Shown: positions 9,255-18,438, numbered from the stretch's first letter. The stretch: 64,000 bases of DNA from Desulfoferrobacter suflitae (GCF_022603395.1 NZ_JAIBKA010000007.1:124001-188000); one strand, 5' to 3'. The notes: a model not told the origin generated them from the letters alone. Numbers and translations: made by a program.

Positions 9255-10484
9255 ATGTTGAAATTTGCTCGCAACAAGCTGGTCGGTGTGGCCAGAAAAA
9301 ATGATGATGTGCTGTCTATCCACGGTGTCCTGGACGATGATATTTACAGTGTTGAGGTCGACCTTTGTGTAGGGATCAAGGATCTCACCTTTCTTTCTAT
9401 TGAAGGCAAATGGCACCGTTGGACAACACCCGAGTGCCCTCGGGCCATCGAGTTTCTTCAGGAAGCGCAAGGGTTTTGCATCGACGAGACAATCGACGGC
9501 AAGATTCACAAGATCGTGGGAAGGAAAGCCTGCCGTCATTTTGCCAACCTGTTGATCGAATGCTGCTATGCGGCCAGGGAAGCCGCTCGAGTGGTGGGCT
9601 GGGAGGCGGCCAAAGAGGACCAACCGGATCTTGCTCTGAAGGATTTTGTGGCGGCAAAAGCGGCGGCACCCGGTGAAACCGCACAGCAAAAATCCGCATC
9701 AGCAGAGCAGCGCGGCGCACCCGAAAAATCCGCCGACACCCCGATTATTCAAGCACAACAGGAGAAGTCGAAGCCGGATCCATTGGAGTCGCAAAAGGGC
9801 GCTGCCGGATGTGTGATTGATCTCCATGTTCATACCTTTCCCGCTTCTCCCTGCAGTTCAGCATCGGAAGACCAGCTGATCCAGGAAGCCAGGCGCATCG
9901 GCCTGAACGGCATCTGTCTGACCGACCACAACCACGTTTGGAGCGCGGCTCAGGTCGAGGATCTACGGCAGAAACACGGGTTCCTCATTCTGCGCGGCAA
10001 TGAAATCACCACCGACCAGGGGGATATGCTGGTGTTTGGCCTGGAAAAAGATATCAAGGGCATTGTCAAGCTGCAAGATCTGAAAGAGGAGGTAGCCCGG
10101 GCGGAAGGATTCATTATTGCCGCTCATCCTTTCCGCGGATTTCTCACCTTCGGTGCCGGGGAACTGGGACTCACCCCGGAACGGGCCGCACAAAGAGCCC
10201 TTTTTCAATGGGTTGACGCCATCGAGGTCATGAATGGAAAGGTAACGGTCAAAGAGAATAACCTGGCCGCGAGTGTCGCGGCAAAGTTGGGGCTTCCGGC
10301 GACCGGTGGCAGCGACGCGCATGACATGACCGAGGTGGGTTGTTATGCCACACGGTTTTCCACACCAATTCAAACGGAAGCGGAATTGATTGCCGCACTC
10401 AAGAGCGGCGACTATTTGGCGGTTCCTTTTCGCCAGGAAAAAGAATTGTTTCACAGCTCATATGTAGAAAAGGAGACGGTGTGA
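9255..10484 (+). CDS. DUF2889-like domain fused to PHP phosphoesterase
   Basis: Two-domain protein of 409 residues. Residues 1-130 resemble the preceding DUF2889-like protein (VEVDLCVGIKDLTFLSIEGKW, ECCYAAREAARV). A low-complexity Ala/Glu/Lys linker follows (about 131-190), then a PHP domain beginning CVIDLHVHTFPASPCSS, with further metal-ligand motifs CLTDHNHVW, RGNEITT, AAHPFRG and GGSDAHD. PHP domains are metal-dependent phosphoesterases acting on nucleotides or small phosphate esters. The chosen ATG has AAAAGGA seven bases upstream. The stop overlaps the next start (TGATG), so translation is coupled to the CoaE fusion. Confidence 0.72.
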   Translation: MLKFARNKLVGVARKNDDVLSIHGVLDDDIYSVEVDLCVGIKDLTFLSIEGKWHRWTTPECPRAIEFLQEAQGFCIDETIDGKIHKIVGRKACRHFANLLIECCYAAREAARVVGWEAAKEDQPDLALKDFVAAKAAAPGETAQQKSASAEQRGAPEKSADTPIIQAQQEKSKPDPLESQKGAAGCVIDLHVHTFPASPCSSASEDQLIQEARRIGLNGICLTDHNHVWSAAQVEDLRQKHGFLILRGNEITTDQGDMLVFGLEKDIKGIVKLQDLKEEVARAEGFIIAAHPFRGFLTFGAGELGLTPERAAQRALFQWVDAIEVMNGKVTVKENNLAASVAAKLGLPATGGSDAHDMTEVGCYATRFSTPIQTEAELIAALKSGDYLAVPFRQEKELFHSSYVEKETV

Positions 10485-11905
10485 TGGAAGCACAGTGCGA
10501 TTGGGAAAAATTGACCCAACGGATTGAGCGGCTCATGCGTTTGAAGTCTTTTCCAGTAGCTTTCAAGATGTTGCGGGAAAAATCGGATCTGGACGCCGTG
10601 CCCTTCCTGAGAAGACCGGACCATAAGGTCACCCTTTGCCAGCTCATCAATCTCGTGCGCAATTTCGACTGGACGGTGGGCGCCGCTGCTGACGATTTTC
10701 TGTTTCCTTCCTGCCCCTCTGTCATTGGGCTGGCAGATGTACCGGACAGCCACAAGGATGGTACTTTTCGCAGTATTGTCTGGGTAGCGACCAAGGAGGA
10801 CGGCCGCAAATTTGAAGCGTCCATTCCCAGACTTCCGTTGGGGGAATACCAGGCGGTAGCCTTGGCGCCACTGGTATACAACCCCTTCGAGCCGGATATG
10901 GTGCTCATTTATGCCAATCCCGCCCAAATGATGCTCCTCATCAATTCGCTCCAGTTCAGTCAATATGAGGTCATGCAGTTCTTTTGCGTGGGGGAATCGT
11001 CCTGTTCGGACGCCATTGCCCGTTGCTTCAATACGGGCAAACCGTCCCTCAGCATCCCCTGCTATGGCGAGCGGCGCTACGGCCACACACAGGACGAAGA
11101 TCTGGTGATGGCAGTACCGGCAGGTCTTATGGAAAAGGCACTGCAGGGGATGGAAGCTCTGTATCGCAGAGGCGTGCGCTACCCCATCAGCTATGCCGGT
11201 GCAGAGGCGGACATTACCCCACAGTTTCCAGTGACCTATAAGGGGCTGGAAGCCATGATGGAAAAAGTCAAAGGGAGGGGCCATCCCTTGCTGGTGGGGC
11301 TCACTGGAGGAATTGCCAGCGGCAAGACGACCGTGTCCAAAATGTTGATGGAACTGGGCGCTCCCCTCATCGATTTTGATGTCATTGCGCGGGAAGTGGT
11401 GGAACCCGGCACCCCGGCGCTGGAAAAGATTGTCGACTATTTTGGCCGCCAGGTGCTGCAGCCGGACGGTCGGCTGGACCGCAAGAAGCTCTCCCAGATC
11501 GTTTTCCGCGACTTTGAAAAGCGCAAGAAATTGGAAAGCTTCACTCATCCACCCATCTATGAAGAATTTTTCAATCAGGTCAACGCCATCACAGCGGAAA
11601 ATCCCAATGCCATCATTCAGGTGGCGGTGCCGCTCCTCATAGAACTGAATCTCCAGTATTTGTTCGACACCATTGTCTTGGTTTACATATCTCCCGCAGA
11701 GCAGATCAGACGGCTTGCCGAGCGGGACGGCATCACCACGGAGGAAGCCGCCAATATTCTCAAGGCGCAGCTCCCCATCGCCGAAAAGAAGGCTTTTGCG
11801 AGCTTCGTCGTCAACAATGAGCAAGATCTGGACAATACCAGCAAACAGGTGCGAGCGGTGTGGCAGAAATTGAACGAACTGCAGCAGTCACGCCTAAGCG
11901 GCTGA
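10484..11905 (+). CDS. coaE: DUF169-like domain fused to dephospho-CoA kinase
   Basis: Fusion of 473 residues. Residues 1 to about 260 look like DUF169 (PVAFKML, TLCQLINLVRNFDW, YANPAQMMLLINSLQ, CFNTGKPSLSIPCYGERR). Residues about 268-473 are a full dephospho-CoA kinase, the last step of CoA synthesis, with the P-loop GLTGGIASGKTT (Lys281), the substrate motif LIDFDVIAREVV and VAVPLLIE. The start is the ATG overlapping the PHP stop, with AGGAG eight bases upstream. CoaE is normally a separate protein of about 200 residues, so the fusion is unusual and suggests that DUF169 senses or supplies something for CoA metabolism. No second coaE is visible here. Confidence 0.82.
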   Translation: MEAQCDWEKLTQRIERLMRLKSFPVAFKMLREKSDLDAVPFLRRPDHKVTLCQLINLVRNFDWTVGAAADDFLFPSCPSVIGLADVPDSHKDGTFRSIVWVATKEDGRKFEASIPRLPLGEYQAVALAPLVYNPFEPDMVLIYANPAQMMLLINSLQFSQYEVMQFFCVGESSCSDAIARCFNTGKPSLSIPCYGERRYGHTQDEDLVMAVPAGLMEKALQGMEALYRRGVRYPISYAGAEADITPQFPVTYKGLEAMMEKVKGRGHPLLVGLTGGIASGKTTVSKMLMELGAPLIDFDVIAREVVEPGTPALEKIVDYFGRQVLQPDGRLDRKKLSQIVFRDFEKRKKLESFTHPPIYEEFFNQVNAITAENPNAIIQVAVPLLIELNLQYLFDTIVLVYISPAEQIRRLAERDGITTEEAANILKAQLPIAEKKAFASFVVNNEQDLDNTSKQVRAVWQKLNELQQSRLSG

Positions 11906-12337
11906 GTCAAGCCGTTGGCTGGGCCGATGCGCATGACTCGGCCGGCAACCATTGGCAGTGAAGCCAAGCCGGGGGGCTGTCCGGGAACCATCGATAGGTG
12001 CGCGTCAGTCGTTCCGGCGAATGTCAAGCCGCCGGTTGACAAGAAGCTTCGTCAGCCTCATCTGGAATTTTGATGGGCTTCGCTTCGCTCCACTCATCCT
12101 GCACTGCTTCGTTCTATCTGGTCGGCATGACAGGCGGGAGCATCGAAGCGCGGTTTTTCGGGCAGCCTTACATATTGTTCAAAAAAATGATTCTGGCTTC
12201 CAAGCAGGCTGGGTTGAGTTACGAAACCCAGCAAAACAGGCGTTGGGTTTTGTCATGCGCTGCGCGTGACGAAACCCAACCTACCCCAAAAACATTACAT
12301 TATCTTGGAAGCCAGAGATGAGATGAAAGGAGAGCAT
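11906..12337. other. intergenic region ending in a miniature repeat
   Basis: No credible gene. The last third is the miniature inverted-repeat element at 12193-12315, directly followed by the ribosome site AAAGGAGAG of the AhpD-like gene. The first 280 bases show nothing I can name. Confidence 0.6.
12193..12315. repeat. miniature inverted-repeat element, copy 1
   Basis: A 123-bp element with perfect 12-bp inverted ends, CTGGCTTCCAAG at 12193-12204 and CTTGGAAGCCAG at 12304-12315. Inside are two hairpins built on GGGTT...AACCC, and the phrases AGGCTGGGTTGA and ACGAAACCCAGC. Related copies lie at 15455-15578 (same orientation, eroded ends) and 46101-46211 (opposite orientation). It has no coding capacity. 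Confidence 0.75.
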
Positions 12338-12667
12338 ATGACAGCAAAATACAGCCTGGAACAAGGCATGATGAGCATGAAGGAACAAATGCCGCAGGTC
12401 ATGGGTCCATTCGGCGAGCTCATGAACCAGGTGACGCAGGACGGTCTTTTGACGGCAAAGACCAAGCGACTCATGATGGTGGCTGTCGCCGTGACACAGC
12501 GCTGTGCTCCGTGCATTCGAGCCCATGTCAAGGCCGCCCTGGAGTTGGGGGCGTCCCGCGCGGAGATTCTGGAAGCAACGGGAGTTGCCGTGTTGATGGC
12601 GGGAGGTCCGGCCGTAGCGCATGTGGCTACCGTGGTGCTGGAAGTGCTGGATGAGTCCGGAGCTTAG
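12338..12667 (+). CDS. AhpD-like carboxymuconolactone decarboxylase family protein
   Basis: Small helical protein of 109 residues of the CMD/AhpD family. The redox motif C56-A-P-C59 followed by H63 (QRCAPCIRAH) matches AhpD-type peroxidase or disulfide-reductase members and not the decarboxylases. The C-terminal half EILEATGVAVLMAGGPA is the usual helical signature. ATG at 12338 is preceded by AAAGGAGAG at good spacing; an upstream in-frame start at 12266 lies inside the repeat and is rejected. The 3' end overlaps the convergent PEP-utilizing gene by four bases. Confidence 0.83.
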   Translation: MTAKYSLEQGMMSMKEQMPQVMGPFGELMNQVTQDGLLTAKTKRLMMVAVAVTQRCAPCIRAHVKAALELGASRAEILEATGVAVLMAGGPAVAHVATVVLEVLDESGA

Positions 12668-15069
12668 AGGGGTGAGCGTCCCCATTGGACCAACCCCAGG
12701 TCGCCGTCAACAGTAATCGAAGCTCCTTCGCGAATCCTGCGGGTGGCTCCGCGAACACCGACTACCGCCGGTATACCGAGCTCTCTGGCTACAATGGAAC
12801 AGTGGTTGAGGAGGCCCCCTTCCTCTGCAACAATTGCCGCCACCACACTCAAGATGGGCGTCCAGCCGGGATCGGTGCTTTTGGCCACAAGAACATCCCC
12901 TTTCCCGAGGTGCGAACGACCCGGATCTGCAACGATCCTCGCAGGACCTGATACCCTGCCCGGACTGGTTCCAACGCCGCGTATGATCTGCGCGTTGGGG
13001 AACAGCTCATTGATGGGACGTCCATCTACATAATACGTGCACGGCTCGCACTCTTGTCTAAATTCCTTGCATCTCAGCATTGCGAGACGCTCGGCCTCGG
13101 CGACGCTCGCTCGCCCCGCCAGGACACTTGATAATTCGTCCAGGGTCAGAAACATGGCATTGCCGTCGAGACCCAACTCTCTTCCCAGGTCGAGCAGGGA
13201 GGTTCGCATGAGGTACAGGACTTGGTCGAGAAAGAAGCGCAGATCTTCACGCAAGTCCAAGTATTTCACAGTACTGCGACACACGGGCCGTGCGACAAGA
13301 CGAAGTGCGGGGGAGAGCCGATTCACCACCGATTTGAACCTGTTACCGGAGGTTTTCAATTTGCCCGGCGGCTCTTTGGCCAGCAGCGCAAGCATGCCGA
13401 TCACTTGCTCCGGAGCTTCCGACCAGCGTTCGACATACAAGGTTCTGTGGCGCGAACGGGCGCCGAACCTGTTGAGAAAGCAGTTCAATTCATGCCGGAT
13501 GACGGGCGGGAGAACATGGTTCAACTCGTCTACCGGGAATTCACGCAAGAGCCTGTTTAGTTCATCATGCCGGCGGATGATGGCGGCAATCCTGGTTAGC
13601 TCTGCCTCGATCCGGACGCTGACATTGTTGCCCCCCGCGCTCAGCAGTTCCAGGAAATCCGCGTGCGGCAGTCGACCGACATCTTCCACCAGCCAGCGCA
13701 GCAGCCAGGTAAGAATCGTGGCGTAGCTGTACGGCCATTGATTCAATTCCTGGAGATTGGCCATGAGCTCGACAGCTGCCTGCACTCGATCGAGGAGTTC
13801 CTGAGGGGTCGCATTGGGGGGGCGGGGTTTGATTGCTTGCAAGCGCTCCCCGAGCTTTTTCATGCGGCGCGTCGTAAGACGGCGGCAGAGGAACGGATTG
13901 GCTTGTGGGTCGATCCACGGCAGCACGACGCACCTGGCCAGAAAAGAAGCCAACTTGGGCACGGCGGGCGAGGTCACGTCTGCCTCCAAGCCGGGAGGCA
14001 ACAGGACACGCAAGTCGGTCGTGCGAAAACGATTGGGTATCAGCTGGAGCACCTGTTGTAAGGCTTCTCCGCTGACGTAAAGAAATCCATTGATGACGGC
14101 CAGGCTCGGGCTTATGGTTTGAATGCCCAACAGCCGGGCGTACCTGGATAAATCAAAACGGGGCGCGTTGGCAAGCATGGCATCTGCCAGAAAAGGCGTG
14201 AGACGATCCGCCCACAAATCATCGGCTATTTTTCTTGTCCAAATCCCTGCGGGAGCGTGCCGGTCCACATCCTGGATAGTCGTGATCGGTCGCGACTGCA
14301 GCAGCCACACGACGCCGTCCGCGTCTAACGCCCATTCAATGTCCTGGGGCAAACCCATGGCCAGTTGTTCCGCCCTGTGCGCAAGGCTGGCGATTTCCCT
14401 CCACTGGCGGGTGCTGAGCGCGCATCGCCGCTTGGATTGGGGGTCCGACGGAAACTCGGTACGCACCTTACGTCCTTCCCTGACAAATGCCCGGCAGGGT
14501 GTGATGCGGCCACTCACAAGCGGTTCTCCCAATCCTTCAACAGCCTCAATGACCACCTCCGTTCGGCGCGGAAACATGGGATTGCGACTGAAAGCAACAC
14601 CGGCGTACTTGGCTTGCACCATTTTCTGCAGAACCACCCCCATGAGCGGGTTGGAATTGTGCGCCTCATCCCCGCCGACAAAACGGGCACGATAGAATTC
14701 GGCAACGTCTTGAGATGAAGCCCAGCACAGCTCAATTTTTTCTGTCACTGCAGCCTGGTCTTTCACATTAAGAAAAGTTCGATACTGGCCGGCAAAGCTG
14801 CCGCCGGGAAGATCTTCCACCGCCGCAGAGGATCGGATGGCAAGACCCCGGGTAAGGTCGAGCTCGGCGGCGGCGTGCAAGACTTCCTGCAACATATCGT
14901 GTGACCATTCTCTGTGGCGGAGGAATAGACGATGCGCCTCGACGCTCACAGCGATCGCCGCTGGAACCCGCATACCGGCACGGTGTGCCCGTGCAAGCGA
15001 TGCAAACTTGTGCCCGACCAAATTCGGATCCAGAGCCGCGTCATCATTCAGACGAATCAAACAGGTCAC
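12664..15069 (-). CDS. PEP-utilizing phosphotransferase (PEP synthase or rifampicin phosphotransferase type)
   Basis: Protein of 801 residues with the three-part architecture of PEP synthase-like phosphotransferases. An N-terminal ATP-grasp part comes first (RGLAIRSSAAVEDLPGGSFAGQ, about 75-96; ending DGVVWLLQSRPITT near 265). A variable middle domain follows. The C-terminal swivelling domain has the catalytic His in EGGLLNHCSIVARELG and ITVDGDLGLVQWG at the end. It lacks the PEP/pyruvate TIM barrel of true PEP synthase, which resembles rifampicin phosphotransferase. The middle domain decides the acceptor and I cannot identify it. It stands alone and is convergent with the AhpD-like gene. Confidence 0.75.
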   Translation of the reverse strand: MTCLIRLNDDAALDPNLVGHKFASLARAHRAGMRVPAAIAVSVEAHRLFLRHREWSHDMLQEVLHAAAELDLTRGLAIRSSAAVEDLPGGSFAGQYRTFLNVKDQAAVTEKIELCWASSQDVAEFYRARFVGGDEAHNSNPLMGVVLQKMVQAKYAGVAFSRNPMFPRRTEVVIEAVEGLGEPLVSGRITPCRAFVREGRKVRTEFPSDPQSKRRCALSTRQWREIASLAHRAEQLAMGLPQDIEWALDADGVVWLLQSRPITTIQDVDRHAPAGIWTRKIADDLWADRLTPFLADAMLANAPRFDLSRYARLLGIQTISPSLAVINGFLYVSGEALQQVLQLIPNRFRTTDLRVLLPPGLEADVTSPAVPKLASFLARCVVLPWIDPQANPFLCRRLTTRRMKKLGERLQAIKPRPPNATPQELLDRVQAAVELMANLQELNQWPYSYATILTWLLRWLVEDVGRLPHADFLELLSAGGNNVSVRIEAELTRIAAIIRRHDELNRLLREFPVDELNHVLPPVIRHELNCFLNRFGARSRHRTLYVERWSEAPEQVIGMLALLAKEPPGKLKTSGNRFKSVVNRLSPALRLVARPVCRSTVKYLDLREDLRFFLDQVLYLMRTSLLDLGRELGLDGNAMFLTLDELSSVLAGRASVAEAERLAMLRCKEFRQECEPCTYYVDGRPINELFPNAQIIRGVGTSPGRVSGPARIVADPGRSHLGKGDVLVAKSTDPGWTPILSVVAAIVAEEGGLLNHCSIVARELGIPAVVGVRGATRRIREGASITVDGDLGLVQWGRSPL

Positions 15070-15662
15070 TTTGCTTCATTAAACCTTTCGAGTGGGTGGT
15101 GTGTTGCCTGTCATTGGCCCGGCAAGTGCCTCTCTGCCATCATCAAAGCCTATTTCCCACAGTTTGCTTCAACCTGCAACCTTCGAGCAAACATTTTTCA
15201 GAAGCATTGGCCATACCCGTAATCGTTCACTGCAAAGACGCAATACAAAAATGCTATTCATCTCTCCAGGAACATGTTTTAATGATTTGAATTGACTTGG
15301 CTGAGACTTCAATTGGGCGGCTGAACGTGAGCCTTTATCTTTCCACATCATGATCGGAGCTTCTCTGGTGCCGATTGTGATGGCTTTGACCGATTCGGAT
15401 TTTGACAACACCTCTATTCCTGGCAACGAACCGGCACCTGTACTGTTCAAGTAAATGATTTTGGTTTTTTAGTAGGCTGGGTTGAGCTACGACACCCAGC
15501 AAAACAGGCGTTGGGTTTCGTCGCGCGCAGCGCGTGACGCAACCAACCCGCATCAAAAGCATTATCTTGAAAGCTATAGCAAACGCGATCCAACGCAAGA
15601 AACCTGAGTCTCACGGTTGTGTGATTTCCATTGGCAAACGTGTTTTCGACGGGGAGCAAGGG
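15070..15662. other. intergenic region with repeat copy 2
   Basis: No credible gene. It contains the miniature repeat at 15455-15578 and the ribosome site GGGGAG just before the outer-membrane protein start at 15663. Confidence 0.55.
15455..15578. repeat. miniature inverted-repeat element, copy 2 (degraded ends)
   Basis: Shares TAGGCTGGGTTGAGCTACGA, CCCAGCAAAACAGGCGTTGG and ATTATCTTG with the copy at 12193-12315 in the same order. The outer inverted ends are eroded (GGTTTTTTAG against CTTGAAAGCT), so this looks like an older insertion. Confidence 0.65.
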
Positions 15663-16490
15663 ATGATGAAGAAGTGGGCATCGATCCTTCTGTTGGGCCT
15701 GCTGTTTTCCTCGGCTGCGAGTGCAAGGATTTCGCGTGCGGAACCACTGGATACCCACAGGCGCAGCCCGGTACCCTACCCGGACAATGCTTTTATTGAT
15801 CGACTGGAGTTCTCCAACGGATCTAGAGCAACCCTCTTTGACCATGCCTTCAACCGCATGGACCTGTGGATGCAACGTGCCGCCGCCATTTACGGAAACA
15901 CTCAAACTCTGCATCTGAAATCCAGCTTTCCCATTGCCCTGAGCCGCAATTGGCACCTGGTTGGACGGCAATCCCTGTTTGTCGCGCACAACGCGGGCGT
16001 GATTCATGGATACGACGCGTTCGAAGAAAATTACGCGCTCGGCGACGCGACTTTCATGGCGCTTGTGTCTCCTGCCCAGCCTGGCGGGGCATTCACCTGG
16101 GGAGCAGGCCCTGCCATCACACTGCCCACCGCAACGGAGGATGGGTACGGCGAAGGCAACTGGCAACTGGGGCCTGCTGCAACGGGGTTCTATCATGGCA
16201 ACGATTGGATTCTTGGCCTTTCCTCACAGCACTTCTGGTCGTTTTCAGCCGATGGCAACGGTGTCTCTGCCAGCCGGACGATCTTGCAGTATTTCTTTGA
16301 ATACAATCTCTCTGATCGACTGGAAATAGGCCTATCGCATCACGTCATGTTCAACTGGAATAATGAACGCAAATACGCCTGGCCCTTCTCCTTTGATCTC
16401 AATGAAGCACGGACCTTCGGTGTCGGAAGGCTGCCGGTTAAAGTATCCATCGATGGATTCTTTGAAGTCAGCGCCAATTGGAAATTTTAA
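15663..16490 (+). CDS. outer-membrane beta-barrel protein, phenol-MetA-like family
   Basis: 275-residue exported protein. Residues 1 to about 28 form a signal peptide (KKWASILLLGLLFSSAASA). The mature part has alternating short beta strands and the phrases GAGPAITLPTATEDGYGEG, WQLGPAATGFYHGNDW and LSDRLEIGLSHHV, seen in the family usually annotated as transporter or MetA-pathway of phenol degradation protein, thought to be outer-membrane barrels for hydrophobic compounds. A longer frame runs upstream into the repeat element; ATG at 15663 with GGGGAG six bases before and an immediate signal peptide is preferred. The transported substrate is unknown. The gene stands alone. Confidence 0.7.
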   Translation: MMKKWASILLLGLLFSSAASARISRAEPLDTHRRSPVPYPDNAFIDRLEFSNGSRATLFDHAFNRMDLWMQRAAAIYGNTQTLHLKSSFPIALSRNWHLVGRQSLFVAHNAGVIHGYDAFEENYALGDATFMALVSPAQPGGAFTWGAGPAITLPTATEDGYGEGNWQLGPAATGFYHGNDWILGLSSQHFWSFSADGNGVSASRTILQYFFEYNLSDRLEIGLSHHVMFNWNNERKYAWPFSFDLNEARTFGVGRLPVKVSIDGFFEVSANWKF

Positions 16491-16748
16491 TCCCCTTCGA
16501 TCGAGGCAGGGCGGACTAACGTAGTCGTTGGGTTTCGCTGCGCACCACCCGACCTGCGCCCTTGCAAGTCCGCTGCATTTCGGACACTCCATTGGGTGGA
16601 GCTGTACTGAAGGGGCCAAAATCGGCATGATGTGCGTTAGAAAAATGGCATTGTGTAGCGTCTGCTACAGAAATGTTCGAGCGGATTGGATATACCCCTT
16701 TGCAAGAAGCCGCAGTATTTAGAATGCAGAGAAAGGGGGTGAACGTGC

Positions 16749-16874
16749 ATGCCGAAATGTGGAATTTGTGGCGGTGAGGCGCCAAAGCAACCGTGTATCA
16801 CAGAGGAGGGCAAGTGTGATCTCTGTGGCAAGAAGGTGGTTTTGGAGGAAAAACAGGAAAAAAAAGAAAAATAA
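16749..16874 (+). CDS. small zinc-knuckle protein
   Basis: 41-residue protein with two CxxC pairs, C4-x2-C7 (MPKCGICGG) and C23-x2-C26 (KCDLCGKK), and a very basic-acidic tail (EEKQEKKEK). The pairs could bind one zinc ion as a minimal ribbon. A strong ribosome site, AAAGGGGGTG, precedes the ATG, which argues that this short frame is real. Function unknown; no homologue is recognised by eye. Confidence 0.6.
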   Translation: MPKCGICGGEAPKQPCITEEGKCDLCGKKVVLEEKQEKKEK

Positions 16875-17047
16875 TAACCTGCGCTTCAGGGCGACCGTCG
16901 AGGGCTTTGCTCACCCAGAGGTCAAAGGTATCTGCTGAATAGAGCAGTGCCGGCCTGACGGCCGCCCTGGCAACTCGGAAAGTCCCTGCAGTTTGGAGCG
17001 ACAGGGGCAGATTTCAATGGCAATTGACTCACAGGAGAACAACGCCG

Positions 17048-17701
17048 ATGCATCCCCAGGTACTTGGAATATCGGGCAGTCCCATTAAAAACAGCAACAC
17101 CGATCGACTCATCCGGGCGGTTCTTGACGCCAGCGGCTTGGTTGCAGAGTTCATCAAACTGAGTGACCTTCAGGTTCGCCCCTGCATTGCCTGTCTGCGC
17201 TGCAAAACCGATAACGTCTGCAAGGTGCAGGACGATTTTCCACCACTGGCGGCAAAAGTCCGTCGGGCGGGTGCCATAGTTGTTGGGGGATACACCCCCT
17301 ACGGCGCGGCAGACGGTTTTGTCAAAGCATTTCTGGAACGACTTTTTTCGTTACGCCACCAAAACGGGCTCAACCGAGGCAAGCTGGCTGTTGTCGTGGC
17401 GACCGGCATCGGTCGTGGTGCGCCGGGACTCGATGAAGGCAGCAATCAGATAGCCCACGCCCTGAAGCTGGAAGGGATGGAAGTGCTGGGGCAGCTCAAG
17501 GCGGTGGGCAATCCCGAATGCATGGTTTGCGGCTACGGCGAAACCTGCCCGATGAGCGCCCTCCCCTGGATATTTGGGGACGACACCCAAGTGACACAGG
17601 AGAAGTTTTCCCGTGTGGAGGATCAGAGCGAAACGTGGCAGCAGGCGCAGCAATTGGGTGCACAGATGGCCGCTCGCCTGCGTGCCCGCCTGGCCATGTA
17701 G
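17048..17701 (+). CDS. NADPH-dependent FMN reductase-type flavoprotein
   Basis: Flavodoxin-fold protein of 217 residues. The phosphate-binding loop for FMN is ISGSPIKNSNTDRLIR (about residues 6-21). A Cys cluster C-x2-C-x2-C (CIACLRCKTDNVC) resembles iron-sulfur flavoproteins of anaerobes, and GYTPYGAADGFVKAFLERL is the usual second FMN loop. AGGAG ten bases before ATG 17048 decides the start. The CRP/FNR-type regulator begins 26 bases downstream and may be cotranscribed, suggesting a redox or stress role. Confidence 0.78.
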   Translation: MHPQVLGISGSPIKNSNTDRLIRAVLDASGLVAEFIKLSDLQVRPCIACLRCKTDNVCKVQDDFPPLAAKVRRAGAIVVGGYTPYGAADGFVKAFLERLFSLRHQNGLNRGKLAVVVATGIGRGAPGLDEGSNQIAHALKLEGMEVLGQLKAVGNPECMVCGYGETCPMSALPWIFGDDTQVTQEKFSRVEDQSETWQQAQQLGAQMAARLRARLAM

Positions 17702-17727
17702 TCGCCCATCATGATTGGAGCAGCACC

Positions 17728-18438
17728 ATGTCCGAGGGATGCCTTTGTGAAGTGCTGGCCGGCAAGGATGTTGACCTCTCGTCGGTTTGTATTGGACATC
17801 TGTGGATCTTTGAAAACCTCACTGCAGAGGAAATGGGGGCGTTGGTTCAGAACGCCATCAGAAAAGTGTACGATCGCGGGCAGGCGGTTTTTCTGCAAGG
17901 CGACCCGGCCAGAGAGATGTTCCTGCTCAAAGCGGGGCGTGTCAAATTGAGCAAGATCACGGAAGACGGGGCGGAAATCACGCTTGATATCCGCAAGGCG
18001 GGCGACTTTCTGGGAGAGAACATGCTGAGCGAGGATATCACCTATCCGGTGACGGCCTGGTGCATGGAAAAAACTCTCATCTGCGGGTTCGACAAGGACT
18101 GCTTCGAGAGAATCGTTGTACAGCACCCGAACATCGGCCTGCAGGTCATACGCAACCTGAGCAATCGGATCAACTGGCTCACCACGCGCATGGGCAGCAT
18201 GTCCATCACCAACCTGGAGGACCGCCTGCACGGCATTCTGGTGAGCGTTGCCCGGGAACATGGAGCCACAAGCTCACATGGGTTGGTCATTCAGTTTCCT
18301 CTGACCCACGAAGATTTGAGCTTCCTGGTGGGCGCCCATCGAGTGAGCATCACCCGCGCCATGAAAAGCCTGCGGGAATCCGGACGAATCATCCAGCAAG
18401 GCAGAACCCTAACGCTGCCCTTCGAAAATTTCCAATGA
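17728..18438 (+). CDS. CRP/FNR-family transcriptional regulator
   Basis: 236 residues with an N-terminal cyclic-nucleotide-type effector domain (about 25-140; RGQAVFLQGDPAREMFLL, AGDFLGENMLSE), a dimerisation helix, and a C-terminal winged helix (LTHEDLSFLVGAHRVSITRAM). The extreme N-terminus has C5, C7 and C21 (EGCLCEV, SSVCIGH). The spacing differs from E. coli FNR, so iron-sulfur sensing is possible but unproven. The effector is unknown. It lies just after a flavoprotein gene with GGAG before the ATG, so both may belong to one redox-controlled unit. A hairpin-rich repeat follows 94 bases downstream. Confidence 0.82.
   Translation: MSEGCLCEVLAGKDVDLSSVCIGHLWIFENLTAEEMGALVQNAIRKVYDRGQAVFLQGDPAREMFLLKAGRVKLSKITEDGAEITLDIRKAGDFLGENMLSEDITYPVTAWCMEKTLICGFDKDCFERIVVQHPNIGLQVIRNLSNRINWLTTRMGSMSITNLEDRLHGILVSVAREHGATSSHGLVIQFPLTHEDLSFLVGAHRVSITRAMKSLRESGRIIQQGRTLTLPFENFQ

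Noticed and set aside
10451-11824. 457-codon frame antisense to the DUF169-CoaE gene
   Set aside because: The sense frame has a complete CoaE P-loop and coupling to the upstream gene; the antisense translation has no motifs.
17728-18438. CooA (the CO sensor) as identity of the CRP/FNR protein
   Set aside because: The Cys and His pattern of CooA heme ligands is not evident, and cooS is 13 kb away with a sigma-54 promoter.
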